A stretch of DNA of 64,000 nucleotides from the NCBI GenBank assembly GCA_029204225.1, contig CM055108.1, positions 49,234,996 to 49,298,995 on the forward strand. The letters are read 5' to 3'. Source of the DNA: Diphasiastrum complanatum. Lineage: Eukaryota; Streptophyta; Lycopodiopsida; Lycopodiales; Lycopodiaceae. Below are positions 36,613 to 52,243 of this stretch, piece after piece (positions within the stretch are counted from its first letter, which is position 1; the number at the start of each line of letters is the position of its first letter). Made by a program: the position numbers and the translations under genes. Below the pieces are notes generated by a model. The model did not search any database, had not been told where the DNA came from, and was given only the letters and a program-made list of their open reading frames with translations.

Positions 36613-38139
36613 ACTTTTAGGGTTTGCAATCTCACAGCCAAAACACATCTTTGTTGCTGATTTTTCTCTAAAGTATAGGATGCGAAGAGAGTAGGGAAAT
36701 GAAACCAAGCAGTAGAAACTTAATCCAACCTTATATGATGCTCATTCCAAGCGCACTTTCTGCTGTCTGGTGAATTGGATAACAAAAGTAACCAAAGTAT
36801 GTGAATAAGATGTCGTTTCTCAGATTTTCAAGAAAACGATACAAATCGCACACGAAAAAAAAACAAAATGATACATATTTGACCGCGGACAGAAAGTAGG
36901 CTAAGATTACTTTATCCGCAGGCTAAGTTACTCTGCTTTATAGCAATTCCTAATCAAATTACCATGCTTAGTATTTTTGCTACAAAGAGATAAGTCATGC
37001 TACTCTTCTATTTGAGGTTTTAACATGAGGATTGATAAGTTATCTGCATATTTTCAGAAGCTAGCTTTGATGATTTGGACTCACGATCTGACATACCATT
37101 GGCAGTTTCGATGTCTTTGACTCAATCAAGAGTCTAGACAGTGCTTGAACATTTGTTATTTCTTTCTTTTTTCAGCTATGCTTTGATCAGTTTTCCCGTC
37201 CTATTCTTTTTCCATGTGCAGCATGTCTATTATTTTATCTTCGTCTAGTTGATGTTTGTAAAGCGCCTTTGAAAATACCATTTGCGGTTCTTCAAACAGT
37301 TCTAAGAAAAATTTCTTATTAGATTGAAGAAAGTAAGCATATCCAGATTTTCAGTTTAGACTCAAGAAAGTAAAGCGTATCCAAAAAATTTTGTTGAAAG
37401 AGATTTGAGAGGGCCCTGGAATTTAAATCAGCTAGCAGCTGGCTAACAGTGAAGCCGGAGCCTACAACTCGGAAGTCCTTCAGTACACTAACAACCTTCT
37501 CTTTCTTCTGCTACACAGTGGCAACAACCAAGCTAAATAGATACATACAACATGCACTCATTAACCCATTCTCTCTTTCTCTTTCTCGCCCCGTGCTTTT
37601 ACTTGGAAAGCTTGGCGCACCTCCTCAAATGTCCTTTTGATTTCTTGAAGTTGTTTTTCCTGGGGAATAGGTATCTTAACTGTGAGGTCGTAGGTGTTAT
37701 TAGAATTTATAGGATTTGGATCTGAAACATGAAAGATCTTATGTTTGCCTCATTATATAGAAGAGATAGTTACTGTTCTATGCATTTTCAAGAAGTAGAT
37801 TATGCTGGCTACGGGTAATAAGATGTTTTTCCTTTTGAGCTGCAAGAAAAAGCAGCTGAACAATGAGTGTGATCATGTAGTTGAGTAATGTCATGATAGG
37901 CTTCGTATTACATGCAACATCAAATTCAATCAATTGCTCAGTTGAATGATACTAAGATACATAGTGAATAGAGATCTAGTGACCATTTGAAGTGATTGAG
38001 AGAAGCCAGAGCTGTGTACAGAGATGCTTTGATTGATTGTGTATGCTAATGCACATGGTGAATATATACTTCAACTTTTGATGGTGATGGCATATTTTGC
38101 TGAGCTTTTTGTGAAGAATTGCCAAAAATTGGCAAATCT
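36613..38139. other. Spacer, no gene called
   Basis: Short frames only. 37060-37130 could encode a short serine-rich peptide but has no recognisable motif. Confidence 0.35.
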
Positions 38140-38720
38140 AGCTTGATAAAAAACCATGTAGAACATTGTAAATATTGTGTATAATTGGGTTCCACACATG
38201 TAAAGCCAATATGCCACGTGGCAACCCACTCCTAATGTAGGTTAGGTCAATTCAAGAGAGTTGGTCATGTCTATTTGGTGGTCATCCCTACTTTATAGGA
38301 CCTACACCTAAGTTTAAGGTGAAAATTTGACCAACTAGCTACCTACCAAGCATAAGTCTAGGATCTAGGCTAGGGTTTCATTTTAGGGCAAGAAGGGTGA
38401 GTTAACTTCCTTATTACATGTTGGAAATCCACCTAACTTCAAGAAGGAAGTCGAATTTGCTATGTATTCCAAGCTCCCATAGTGAGAAGATAGAAAATTT
38501 TTGGAGCTCATTGGCAATCTCAATCTAGTTCACTATGTACATTGAGTTTTTGTGATCCAAATGAAACCAAATCAATTTCTACTTGTTTCTCAGGTTGAAG
38601 GCCGTACTATAGCCTGTAGTACACACGTGTGGGCTCAGATTTCAATGTTGATCAATGCTTTTGATTGTTAATGCTTGTTGTTTGTCAAATTGCCAATCTA
38701 GATCAACTTTTATGTGTCTA
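38140..38720 (+). repeat. Diverged copia-LTR-like block
   Basis: It begins with gccaaaaattggcaaatctagcttga, similar in layout to the start of the young LTR (aaaaattcacaattctagcttga). It later contains gccacgtggc and ggccgtact...cacacgtgtg (38622-38631), paralleling ggccgtactttcacacgtgtg in the LTRs. No PBS or coding follows, so if real it is a solo LTR of a related family. Confidence 0.35.
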
Positions 38721-41700
38721 GTTTTTTGATAGATTGTCAAGCAAGCATCCAATCACTCTTGTGGATCTTTTGTAGATCCATTTATGGTCCTACAGTACTT
38801 TCACACTTTTTTCGTCTCTTTCATTTTTGTAAAGAGTATACTTGTTATTTTATGGTAGAAAGATGGTACCCTTGTTTGAACAACTTTGGGGAAAAATGAA
38901 ACATCAGATTTGTTCTAATTAAGCAATTTCTCGACAATCCAGTCTTCTGAAAAACTCATGTTCTTTTCTTTCTTGATTGCGGCTAGATGGGCAAAATAGT
39001 TAGGTGGTGCTGCGTGCATTATTTTCTGTGTGTTCTTCTGAAAGTTTTGTGCCTAATTATGCAATAAGTTTTTTTTTAGAATGCAAGTTCTAAATGTTGG
39101 GCTTTGAGAAGGCTGCATTTTATAATGTATTTTGAATATCCATATGTGGCTTCATTTGATTACTTTCAATGGAAATATTTGGAGCCAATGAAATGCATAA
39201 GAAAATTCAGCCACTATTATGCAATCATTTGTGAACTAATTCTTCTAGTGCGATGTGCAACTTTGACCCAAATTGAAGCTGCAAGAGCTATATTCTCAAT
39301 ATTATGGACTCGTGACAAGGTCTAACTATGGTACTTTATCTTGCTAGTTGTAACAAACAAATGAATAAAGAAAGCAACATACATTCAAAAAAATCAATAT
39401 ACTTTCTAGCATCTCTCAAACTGAAAACAAGCTGCCCAAGTTGGCACGTATTTTTTAAAATCTTCTCAAGGTAGACATAACATGATCTTAGTACAAATTT
39501 TCAAATAGTAAATTTCACTTTTTTTTAGTTTTGTCTTGTATACATTTTCCAAATACAATCAATTTCAAATTTCAACATTCTAGTCATTAAAATCACTATT
39601 AAGCAAGTCAAATATGTGTAATTTCAATTTTTTTTTAACAAATAAGTTAATGTTACAATTTTCAAAGTGGTTAAATTACTTGAAATCATAATTGTCTTTT
39701 TTCATATTTAAGCTCAACGTTTGAAAATTTGCATTATTTTGATTTTTTTTAAAATTAATAAAGTGTTCACGTTTGAATTGTTCGATAAGATCAAATTTGA
39801 AAATCAAAAAAGAAATTGATAGCTTATGTTTTTCATATTTATAAATTATAACAAAATCATAATTTTTTAATTTTTTGAAATGTTTTTTTGAATTTAACAT
39901 TCGAAATATTGGCATTTTTTCGATAAAATTCCAACAGTTTAGAAAAAATGGGTGTCTAGGTCATTTCTCTTTTTTTTGGTCACTGTGTTACAAATCTACA
40001 TGCATACATTCATCAACTAAGTTCTTTCACACATGTGGAAAGTACAGATGAAAAAAACTAAGTACAAAAAGTTGTTGCTCTCAGGTAGAGAGAGAAAGTG
40101 CCAATCAAGCCTCGGGTAGAGAGAGAAAGTGAAATAGTCACAAATTGCTAAATCTCCATTAACTCTCAAAAACTCTATACAATAGTGAAGTGAATCAATG
40201 TACATGTAGTATCTCGAGGTAGTCCATGCTCAATTCCTATTGGACCCCTTTTCTAGTACCTCTTACATCCTATTGGATGAGTGATTCAACATCCCTACAA
40301 TTTGATTGGACCCTTCTAATGAAAATCTCACTTATGATTGGACCTCTTTGCCAGCACATTGACTTTGGTCACTCATCAAATTAACTTTGACACTTGTAGA
40401 GAACCTAACTAGCTCGAGCTACATCATAATTGACTTTTGGCCTAATGATGATAAAACATGTGTAATTGACTATTTGACCTCTAAAGCCAAAAATGGCCCT
40501 ATCAACTACCTATACCAAGATGCTTTGATGAGCAAACTTTATCAAGCTCCTAAAGTCAAGATAGATAGCTTTTGTATTTTTTCACAGTACATAAACACAT
40601 ATATCCAAATTTGGTAGATTCTTCAAAAATCCGCATATGTTGCTCTCATATCTCACTAAGAATCTTGTAACTCAGCTACAGAAGAATTCTATTTCTCTTG
40701 AGTAAAATAACATATATGGAAAATCTCTAAGACTAAGAACACATTCTCTCTCATGAGTTTTCCAACCCACTTACCTCTTGCCACCAAATTTCTTCCACTC
40801 AATCAACCCCTCCCAGATCCTAGTACTCCAACCAAGACCAAGTTGATTCAATACAGACACTCCATTATCAAAATTACTTCTATCCCTACCAACTGGGATT
40901 AGCAAATTCTGATCTTACTCAGTACTACTTATAATGATTTCCAATTTCAATCCTTCTCTAGTTCCAGATTGTTCCACACCATCCCTACAGAATTTCTCTC
41001 AACTCTGTGCAACTGATAGGTCCTTGTAATAGAATCTTGCTCATCACTTCACCTTTAGAAGAAATTTCCAATTTCTTATAAAAATTTTCTAGAGAGACGA
41101 CAAATGAAAATATCAGAATCGTGAAAAGTCAATAATAAGTGTCTTCCAAATAGGATTCACTCTATTATACACAAGACTTTTCTTCTAGATATTCTCAACA
41201 TGTGTGACAATAACTATCATCTATCTATGCATAAGAGACAATCCGGGATTAAGAAATTGAAATACCAACATCCTGGAACATTTCAAATTCCAAAAATCTC
41301 CTTTCTGAGACCGACCACAACTTAATCTTTAAATACGACTGTCCTGATATTCAGAAACCCCGAGCCAACTCATATTAATAATCACATTACTAATAGTTTA
41401 GCCATGATCAATCAGTTTGTCGATTTATTTGTTGCATGAAGGCCAAAGCCCAAACTCCTACCTATATTTAAAAAAAAAAAAGAGTCATGCAAAAAAGTAA
41501 AGGCCTTCACATGCACACATTGTGGCCATTCACCAAAAAAAACCCTAAAAAGGTTTTTAAGCTCACAAAGAAGATCAGTTGGTTGCTTCCAGAGGGCCGC
41601 AACAGTCGCCATAGTAGCATCTGGAGCTAGGGATTCTCCAACACGCTCACCCTCGCTGCAATTCTAGATCCACCTGCCAAATGCCATGAAAACAGCGGCC

Positions 41701-43599
41701 CACACCTCATAATCCTAAAGAAGGATTACTCTCTGGAGGTTTCTTGACAGGTTCTTTTTTCATGAATCTACAACAAGTTTACAGCCATAGCGTCCAATAG
41801 GGATTCAAACAACTGACCACAAACAGCTGTCTAAAGCTCATTTTAGATTGGTTGTCATTTCCAGGCAAACCCACACAACCTAATTCTGCTTATTGTAAAT
41901 CGATGTTGGATCAAATCTTCTGTGAGACTCTCATTTCATTGGATTATGGGGTCCAATCACATTTAGAGGTTTATATTGAGGGGCCCAATCATATTTCAAG
42001 GGTCACCACGTGCTAATTAGTGTAGGAACTCGAGCCATCTCTATATGTATGATGATAGCTCTATGTACGTACATACAGTCTTAAGAGAGAAATTTTGAGT
42101 CATTGGAAATTGCATGTAGTAGAACCCAAGGGCATGCTTTTCTCTCTCTAGAATCCTGTGTATTCAAGTTTTGGGTTGAGGTTAATAATGAAACCTAGAT
42201 TTTGGGTTGAGGGTAATGACGACACTTAGTTTTTTCACATGTGTACTTGATAGGTATTTGTTTTTATGTATTTGTTTCATATGTATTTGTTTTTTATGAT
42301 TGATCTCTATTTGTGTACATGATCTCTTGCCAAGATTCAAAGCTAGTTTGTCATCTAAAGTCCGAGTTTGATCAACATAGGTTTGATACTGTGCAACCTC
42401 ACATGCATGTAGATCTTTGTAGATATTTTCATGATCCTAAAATGCAAGTTTGAACATTTTTGCACATTTGCAAATAAAAAGCTATGATTCTTTTTTGTTG
42501 CATTTTCTATGTAATATCGATTCTGTACAAAATATTGTCGTATGATTACTTGATTGTGTCAAATAATAGGGTACAACCTCCTTTGAAGGGTTGGGTTAAC
42601 TGTTGCATATGGCACTTGGCATTGTCAATGGAACACATTAGAACTGCATGAATTTGGCATAAACTTGTGCTCATATCAATTGCTAGGCCTAGTTCTGGTA
42701 CATATATTGGACCTTAGTTAAAACTAATCTCGATTGTGTTTCAAACCTTTTCAATCTTTACAATTCAATGTAAGATTTAATTTCACAAATTTATCACTAG
42801 CCACAATGTTGGGGGGCTTATGTGTTTAAGGTCTAAGCATACTGAATGGGTGCTTATGAGGCATTAGGCCTAGGTTAAACAAATTTTGATTGGATATTGA
42901 ACCTTTGCTAATCTTTTCCATTTAATCCGATATCAGGACTTTACATTTACTACTAGCTTCTAAAAATTTGCTAAGTATATCATTCAAGGTAACAAGTTTT
43001 GGAAGCTAGGGAATGTACAAAAGCTTACTTTAAGGTCTGTTATAGCAATATATGCAAAAAAAACAGGATGCTTGTTATTTTAACATGAATTTTATTCCTT
43101 TGATACTTTGCTTGATTTTTTATTCTTTCAAAAAGTGTCCCAAGTCTACTCATTCAAATCTAGTTGTAACCATGCATTGTCCTCCATTATTGATGTTGAT
43201 TGTGCTCATAACTATTTGTAGCACAGAAAAAATAGAAATTGGGAAAGTTTTCTTCCTATCCTTGTCTGCATATTGCAAGAACACTGAAGTGATTTCTCTA
43301 AAACAGCCAGATGATGTCTAAATAATTCTAATCAAATTTTTAGGACAAAATTTCACTAGATAAAAATAGCAGTTTGGAAGTCAAAATGCCACCAATCACA
43401 ACCAGATTAATTAACCTTCTGTTTCGTTGTTAAGCTTGGATGCCTCGTTAAGGAGACAAGCTAATCCGTGGTGCAGCAAACTTCAACTAGACACTGACAG
43501 AGTTTCTCAGTAAGGGTGATTCCAGCACATAAAAAGCCTTAAAACCTTGGCCTTTCTCCTTCTCAGATCTGTGAACATGCATTATTCACAAAATACTTT
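38721..43599. other. Long spacer without recognisable genes
   Basis: 39360-40000 is very AT-rich. At 40086-40130 ggtagagagagaaagtg occurs twice, 31 bp apart. 40230-40350 repeats attggacc several times. 41900-42240 has LTR-like text (gttggatcaaatc; tgggttgagg twice) but no partner or PBS. Frames at 40387 and 43052 show no family motif. Confidence 0.35.
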
Positions 43600-44209
43600 A
43601 CAAATTGCTTTGACCATTCATTTTACCTCCAAAAAGAAAACTCTGAAGGCAAGGATTCATCGTAGACCAAATATACACTAAGTGCTTGATTGAAGACACT
43701 TTACTTGTATTGTATTGTCGTAAATCACTTAAGAGTCTGCATAATAGTACAAAATGAGCCTCAAATAAGTAGACTGGCAGGTTTGGATGGTCTGCCTGAC
43801 AGACATCAAACTGCTGTACAATGTCAATGCTTATTTGCTGAAATAGGCAACACAATATGTATAGAATGAATGCGTGCATGTAGTTTAAGGTATTTCAACT
43901 CACAGCAAGGAGGCTGCAATATTGATTATTCTCGAACTATGATGAATGGATTTCTAATAGACAGGCTCCTTCTGTCCCTGCATAAAACTTGAAATTGTAC
44001 AATCTCAGTTCGCTTGTGCAGGTAGACATACCCATATGAGATTGCACTTGTTCATCCAACTTTAAAGTACCTGCACTTCTCTTTTTCAAGAACTTTATAC
44101 ATATACAGAGGATAGAAAATACAAGCACAGGGGGTCTTTCATCAAAAGGCACATACTTTTAGAGTAATCGGAAGCTGTGGATGTCCATAGGGCAGAAGCT
44201 AAACCACGA
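43600..44209 (-). other. 3' flank of the minus-strand gar2-related-type gene
   Basis: Downstream of the TGA at 44210-44212 on the minus strand. Probably 3' UTR and beyond; I saw no further coding exon. Confidence 0.4.
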
Positions 44210-46572
44210 TCATATTCTGGTTGTAGGTTGTGTACAACAAAAACATAAGCGCCATTGCCTCTTTCGGCGTAGGTACCTATGATCGGCTGGGGCCATTTTG
44301 ACAGGACTACTGTTCCACTCTGAAGCCAATCTGCATTTCACCGAAAAAATGGCTTTTTGATCCTTGTTTTGAATTTATCTAGAAGCAACTTTCACAAAAT
44401 CAGAGATATCATAAAAATCCTTTAAAAGGCTAAGATTGCGTACATTGGAAAAGCAAATGAGCGTGTGCTGTTGTTGCTGCTGTCAGAACGAAGGGAGATA
44501 CTGCCTGAAAATGGTATTGAACCCGACTGGGTGATTGCACCAGAAAACAGATTGACACCAGAAATTGGGATAGGTGCCAAGTCAGTGCTTTTGATATCTT
44601 CACCTATGGTATCTAAGAGTTTCGATGTATTATTTGAAAGATCCATTCCAGACTCTTTCATTTGGACTTTGTGTCCTGGGTCAAATTGGGTACTCAATGC
44701 TACAGGTAGACTATCAGTCTGTGTTTTATTAAAGGTCAAGCAATTGCATGAACTGTGCTCATCTGAAGAAATAGCAGTCAGATCCACTACCTTTGCTGAA
44801 GAACTCCCATCTGCTTCTTCTGATGATGCCTCTGAGTTTTCTATTCTGCAGTCATCCTTTGCAAGATTGGATGCCATGCATTGCTCAAGAACCAGGCCCT
44901 CTATCGTGGGTACATAAGAGATGGTTTCCTGATCTTGATCATGTACAGTAGCACCAGGAAAACCATTCTGATCTGCTTTGTGCACCAACGCTGAATCATT
45001 CTCAGATAGCCCTGAGTGGGATTCTTTATCTGCATCTGCATCGTGGACAAAATCATAGTCCTTACAAACATCTCCATGGGCCTTGTAGAGGAAAACTATT
45101 TCATGTTTAGAAACCCCTGCTTCTGATATGTCTTTGCTTTTCTTTGAAACTGCTGTCTCCATCTTTGTTAGCTCCCTATCTCTGTCATTTTCTTGGCATA
45201 GCTGGTCAACTTTACTTTCACATAATGCAGGCCTTTTTGTAAATTCAACCGCCACAATTGGTAGCAAGTCTTGTTGTTCAGAGTCACCTGCATTTTCAAT
45301 AAGATCAAGTATTGGCCCTTCTGTATTCACCGAAGTATGCTCCAGACGGTGGGTCTGAAACTCCTTTGTGGAAAGCCCTTGCAAATTGCCTGATTCATAT
45401 AGGCTTTGTGACTGCTTGAAACTAGCTCTGTCGTTCTGCACATTCATTGTCTTGTCTGTATTGTGAGAATGCTTCTGCCTGAGAGGAAGCCAAGCATCTA
45501 CTAGGTATGTATCTTGTTTCAGGTGATTCTTTTTGCTGTTGCTGTCTAGCCTTTCATCACTACGTGGACCAATAGGGTCGAAATTCATATCAGTTATCGA
45601 TTTATATTGAACTCTCACGTCTTTTTCTTGCATAACTTCGGATGCACTACTTCTGCAGTCCTTCATACCTGTCGCACGAGACATTTTTTCTTCATCAACA
45701 GATGAATCTTCACTGGATGAACTCTCCTCAGTATCTGAGGTCCACACAAGTGGGCTACGAGAGAAGCCCTTTAGAAACTTGTCAACCTCCTCTTTGTCTT
45801 CTTTAGGAAGCTTTTCTAGTTTCCTGGTGAAACGGCCTTGGTTTTCCTGCATTGGTCTATAACTTTTCTGAGAGAAAGGGTTGCCGTCAAATGATTTCTG
45901 CATTTGAATAAGCTCAATTGATCCATCTTCTGTGCTCGAAGAATTGAAACTTGAGTCACCGCTTTCCAAAAGCACAGGCTTGTTGGGCTCACTTCTTTGT
46001 TTTGCACTCAAAGCATCTTCCAAAGAACTCCAATAATTCGGATCCTGTTGAATAAGCTTACTAAAACTCGATATTGATCTGTTACTCAAGAAAGGCAGGG
46101 GTTCAAAACTTTCAGAAGGAATAGACTTCTTCCTATTGGTGCCATTGGTAAAACCAGCCAAGCCCACATGCTCAAATACTCTATTTTCAAATTTCAGCTC
46201 GATATCATCATTACTCTCCACAAAACCAGCTTTTTGTTTTTCAAGAAGGTCCAGGGTATCTAATTTTGATGCTCTCTTTAAAGCATCGATTTCATCTGAG
46301 TCGGTAGAGGGTGGAGATGTGCAGACTGCAACTACATTCTTCGAAGGAATTTTTTTAACAATAGAGGATGAGATAGGTAGCTTGTCTATTAAAGGCTGAC
46401 CTGTGTCAGGTAAGCTCAAACCATTCTGCTTGACCTCTTCTGTTCTCGACAAGTCATTATCGTCGATTGCATCAGCACATCTTAAGTAACTTTTGTGTGC
46501 ATCCTTTTCTTCAGGCAATTTCTTGGATTGGTCGTCATCTGGAAACTCTGACTGCAAATCTCCCATCATCAT
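44210..46572 (-). CDS. Uncharacterised plant protein, gar2-related type; two exons, 749 aa
   Basis: Exon 1 runs from ATG 46572 to 44444; exon 2 from 44330 to the TGA at 44210-44212. The intron 44331-44443 (113 bp, GT-AG, acceptor gaaatgcag) restores a conserved plant C-terminus. Unspliced, the protein would end FAFPMYAILAF; spliced, it reads STRSFAFPILASEWNSSPVKM and then LRRKRQWRLCFCC. The combination SGSISLRSDSS, STRSFAFP, SEWNSSPV and a basic Cys-rich end is a signature I know from plant proteins labelled 18S pre-ribosomal assembly protein gar2-related. Their function is not established, and I assign none. The remainder is acidic, Ser-rich and probably disordered, with no known domain. 2129 + 121 nt is exactly 750 codons, supporting the splice. 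MMM at the start allows three alternative initiations. Confidence 0.8.
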
Positions 46573-49056
46573 GGCTATTTCATGATATAAAAAAGACAGG
46601 CATTGTAGTACTATTTCGAGCTTCTGGAATCAGAAAATCCTCGCGTAAATCGTACAATCTCATCAACTCAATTACTCTCCAGGCGTTGAGTTAGACATCC
46701 GTTAAATTACAAAGGCCTTCTCTCTGCCCCTGAAGTATGTAAGAAGTTAACAAAATAGCATAAGCTGCACCGTTCAAAGAAGAGAACAACAAAATGCCAT
46801 CCTCTCAGTACAAATAATAGGCACAGAAAATAGGTTCCCATTAGTTCCAATTACCTAGAGAACAAGAAACCTCCCTCCATACATCGAGGTCGTAAGTTGG
46901 CACAGATACAAATCCATCCGAAGAAAAAAGCTAGTTTTCCTACCTCCACTACATCAAATGTTCAATACCGTTTCTGAGGTGCTTTGTTTATCTAATCAAG
47001 CAGCAAAAATAAAAGCAAACATAATAATATCATTAACAAACACATTCTTGAAGTACCAATAACAAGCTCATGGACAAAAAATCCGCATATTCGGTATGAT
47101 CAGAACCCAAACTGGGCACGTAGCTCTAGTCAAATTGGGTTTAGATACACTAGATAGAGTGTGCCCGCAGCAATGGTAGTCAGTAGGCAGGACAAGAATG
47201 ACCTTCTTGAACCTAGCCGGATGTATGAAGATTCCGTACAATGACCAAGACAATCCGAGAGCATGACGGCGGGTCAAGTCGCCGGCAATGCACGATGGGG
47301 CATGGTGGTTGCTGGCAGTAGTCACTAGCAACTACACCGTTCAGGCGGGCCAAGGCACAGAGTTCCAATTCCTTGCCTGGCCAACCATTGATGACTGTAT
47401 GACTCAGGAAAGGCAGGTAGAGGACTTCAAATAACAAGCCCTGCTTAGAGGCTTACTTACATCACCAATGTCCATAACTGAAAAACCCGGAGGAAAAGTG
47501 AAAACCGTTACCAAGATGGAACAACCTACTTCAGCACTGTCGCAATAAAAAAGAAAGATGCCATCCTCGAGGAAAAGCACCCCTAATCTTTATCACTGCT
47601 GCAACAGATCACTTTCAAAGTACAAACAAATAATGGTTTATAATGCATACTGTATGCTAATAACAGGCTACTAAAACAAAGCATAACAAAAGAACAGACT
47701 TCTGCTTAAACTTAAATGCAATAGGGTACAGGCTAACTTTACCGTGAAATGTGAAGTACCAAAAGAATATTGTATGCAGAACATGTTGGCATTCTGCACC
47801 CTTGTAAGAGATAAGGAGATATATCATAAGAGATAGTGAGAACTGATGATTGATCATCGTTTAGGCGACGTAGTAGAGTCACTGAAGCCATTTTAAATGA
47901 TAGATAAATTAAGCGGAATTCAGCCATTAGAGGTTTCGATCGACGCATTTGCGACTTTGAAAACGGTCCAACTTCCGCTTGAGTAAGATCAGGCCATGAA
48001 ACTGATAATCTGACATAATACCACCGTAAACATACCCATCAAAGCTACTGATGTGTAATATACCTTTGTATTTGCCTAGAAAAACTACGGTATACAGTGT
48101 TTTGACGTACAGTCTTACTTATCGCAGCAAGATTTGGCCATGAAAATAGAAATCTGATATAAGAGCACAATAAACACACCATCAAAGCTTCTGGAGTAAA
48201 AATAGTTTTATTCTGATTTAGCTAGATCAGTTTTGCCTGGATGTGTTTTCCAACACAGATCGTAGGGTGTATTAAAAAAGAAATGAAGTGTTTCTTTATT
48301 CCATTTCATAAGCTTACCCAACGGGGTAGGCTCAGTTGATTAGTTGACATTCAAAGTTTCTTTGGTCCCAAGGTTCGAGCCTACCCTTGAAACCAAGAAG
48401 CATTTCATAAGCTTTAGCGGTTATGTTCATCGTGCTAATATAACAAAGTTTTATTTTGTACCTTGTGGTTTCTTCACAGAAGTATTCGTCCTGATCTACT
48501 ACATATACATCAGGCTTTCATTTTTTACGGTTACTTCCTTACAGAAGTATCTGTTTTGATCTATTATTTTTCTTGAAGTATAACAGATCAAGACAGTAAA
48601 GACAAGACGAATTGATATCGCCGACAAGTTCCGAAAGCAGCAAGAAATCAAAAAATATACTCTATAAACGAAGTATAACAGATGCTAAACAAACAGATTA
48701 ACACTGCAGATTAGTTTTCAAAATAGCAAGACATGAGAAATAGCACTCTATACCTGTGGCAGCTCGTATCCTACGCAGAGATAAGTTCCGATTTGGTGCG
48801 ACCAGAGAAAAGATGCAGAGGTAAATCAAAGGGGCAAGGTCCTTCTCATCATTCATTCATTCATTGGCACATGTAACAAATAAGACATGAATCTGCTGGG
48901 TGCAAGAAGGGGAAATCGATCAGCAGCAGCATGTGTGTCAAAGAATGAGGGAGGGAGGGAGAGACATGGAAGCAGCGAAAAGGCTTGCCATTAATGGCTC
49001 GAACGAATGCGCTGCCATCGCAGACGCGCCATCGCTCCCTCCTCGTTCTTCCTCTT
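46573..49056 (-). promoter_or_regulatory. 5' region of the minus-strand gene: uORF and possible leader intron
   Basis: On the minus strand ATG-AAA-TAG (46583 to 46575) closes two bases before the main ATG at 46572. A CAG acceptor-like site (tctgattccag, near 46628) and a donor-like site (ccacag/gtatag near 48753) could bound a 5'-UTR intron of about 2.1 kb. That would put the transcription start near 48800-49050. This is inference from splice-like words only. Otherwise no gene is recognised; a frame at 47213-47437 has no motif. Confidence 0.35.
48302..48414 (+). mobile_element. Very short tRNA-derived SINE-like insertion with 14-bp TSD
   Basis: The 14-mer catttcataagctt occurs at 48302-48315 and again at 48401-48414, flanking 85 bp. 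Inside, gggtagg (48324-48330) and cctaccc (48380-48386) pair as a 7-bp acceptor-like stem. gtaggctcagttgattag resembles a pol III A box, and ggttcgagcc (48372-48381) matches the B box. The body ends in purine-rich gaaaccaagaag. The anticodon and D arms do not fold as a normal tRNA, so it is a retroposed tRNA-like element, not a tRNA gene. Confidence 0.72.
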
Positions 49057-49100
49057 TGTGTGTGTGTGTGTGTGTGTGTGTGTCTCTCTCTCTCTCTCTC
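49057..49100. repeat. Compound (TG)n(TC)n microsatellite
   Basis: tg repeats at 49057-49082 pass directly into tc repeats at 49083-49100. They may lie in the leader of the minus-strand gene. Confidence 0.95.

Positions 49101-51753
<2,653 letters not shown>

Positions 51754-51814
<61 letters not shown>
51754..51814. repeat. (AG)n microsatellite, about 61 bp
   Basis: Uninterrupted ag dinucleotides. Confidence 0.98.
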
Positions 51815-51817
<3 letters not shown>

Positions 51818-52086
51818 TAGACTGTTATAGACAAAAGACGATTCTTGAATTTGCATTGGGTCACGTGTGCCCTAAAATGTCAATGACAGCAGGCAGCTGA
51901 AAGGTGATGGCAATTTTCTGGAACATTATGAAAAAGTGGTTAGAATTTCATAGAGAGAGAAAGTTTTGGAACTTTCCTAGATATATATAAATATATATAT
52001 ATGCATATATATAAACATAAAATAGAAATGTGAAGAGCCCACCTGCCGGTGTGGGTGGGCTCCTCTTCAATTTTTGTTATAGTGAG

Positions 52087-52088
<2 letters not shown>

Positions 52089-52141
<53 letters not shown>

Positions 52142-52145
52142 TGCC

Positions 52146-52237
<92 letters not shown>
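52089..52237. repeat. Compound (AT)n(AC)n(GA)n microsatellite
   Basis: at repeats at 52089-52127, ac repeats at 52127-52141, the spacer tgcctg, then ga repeats at 52148-52237 (90 bp). Frames with Tyr-Ile, Leu-Ser or Arg-Glu runs here are artefacts. Confidence 0.98.

Positions 52238-52243
<6 letters not shown>

Noticed and set aside
47068-47437. A minus-strand gene at 47068-47437
   Set aside because: Two overlapping short frames without recognisable motifs, inside the probable leader/intron region of the neighbouring gene.
48324-48386. A functional tRNA gene
   Set aside because: Acceptor stem and B box are present, but the D and anticodon arms do not fold properly. The target-site duplications mark it as a retroposed element.
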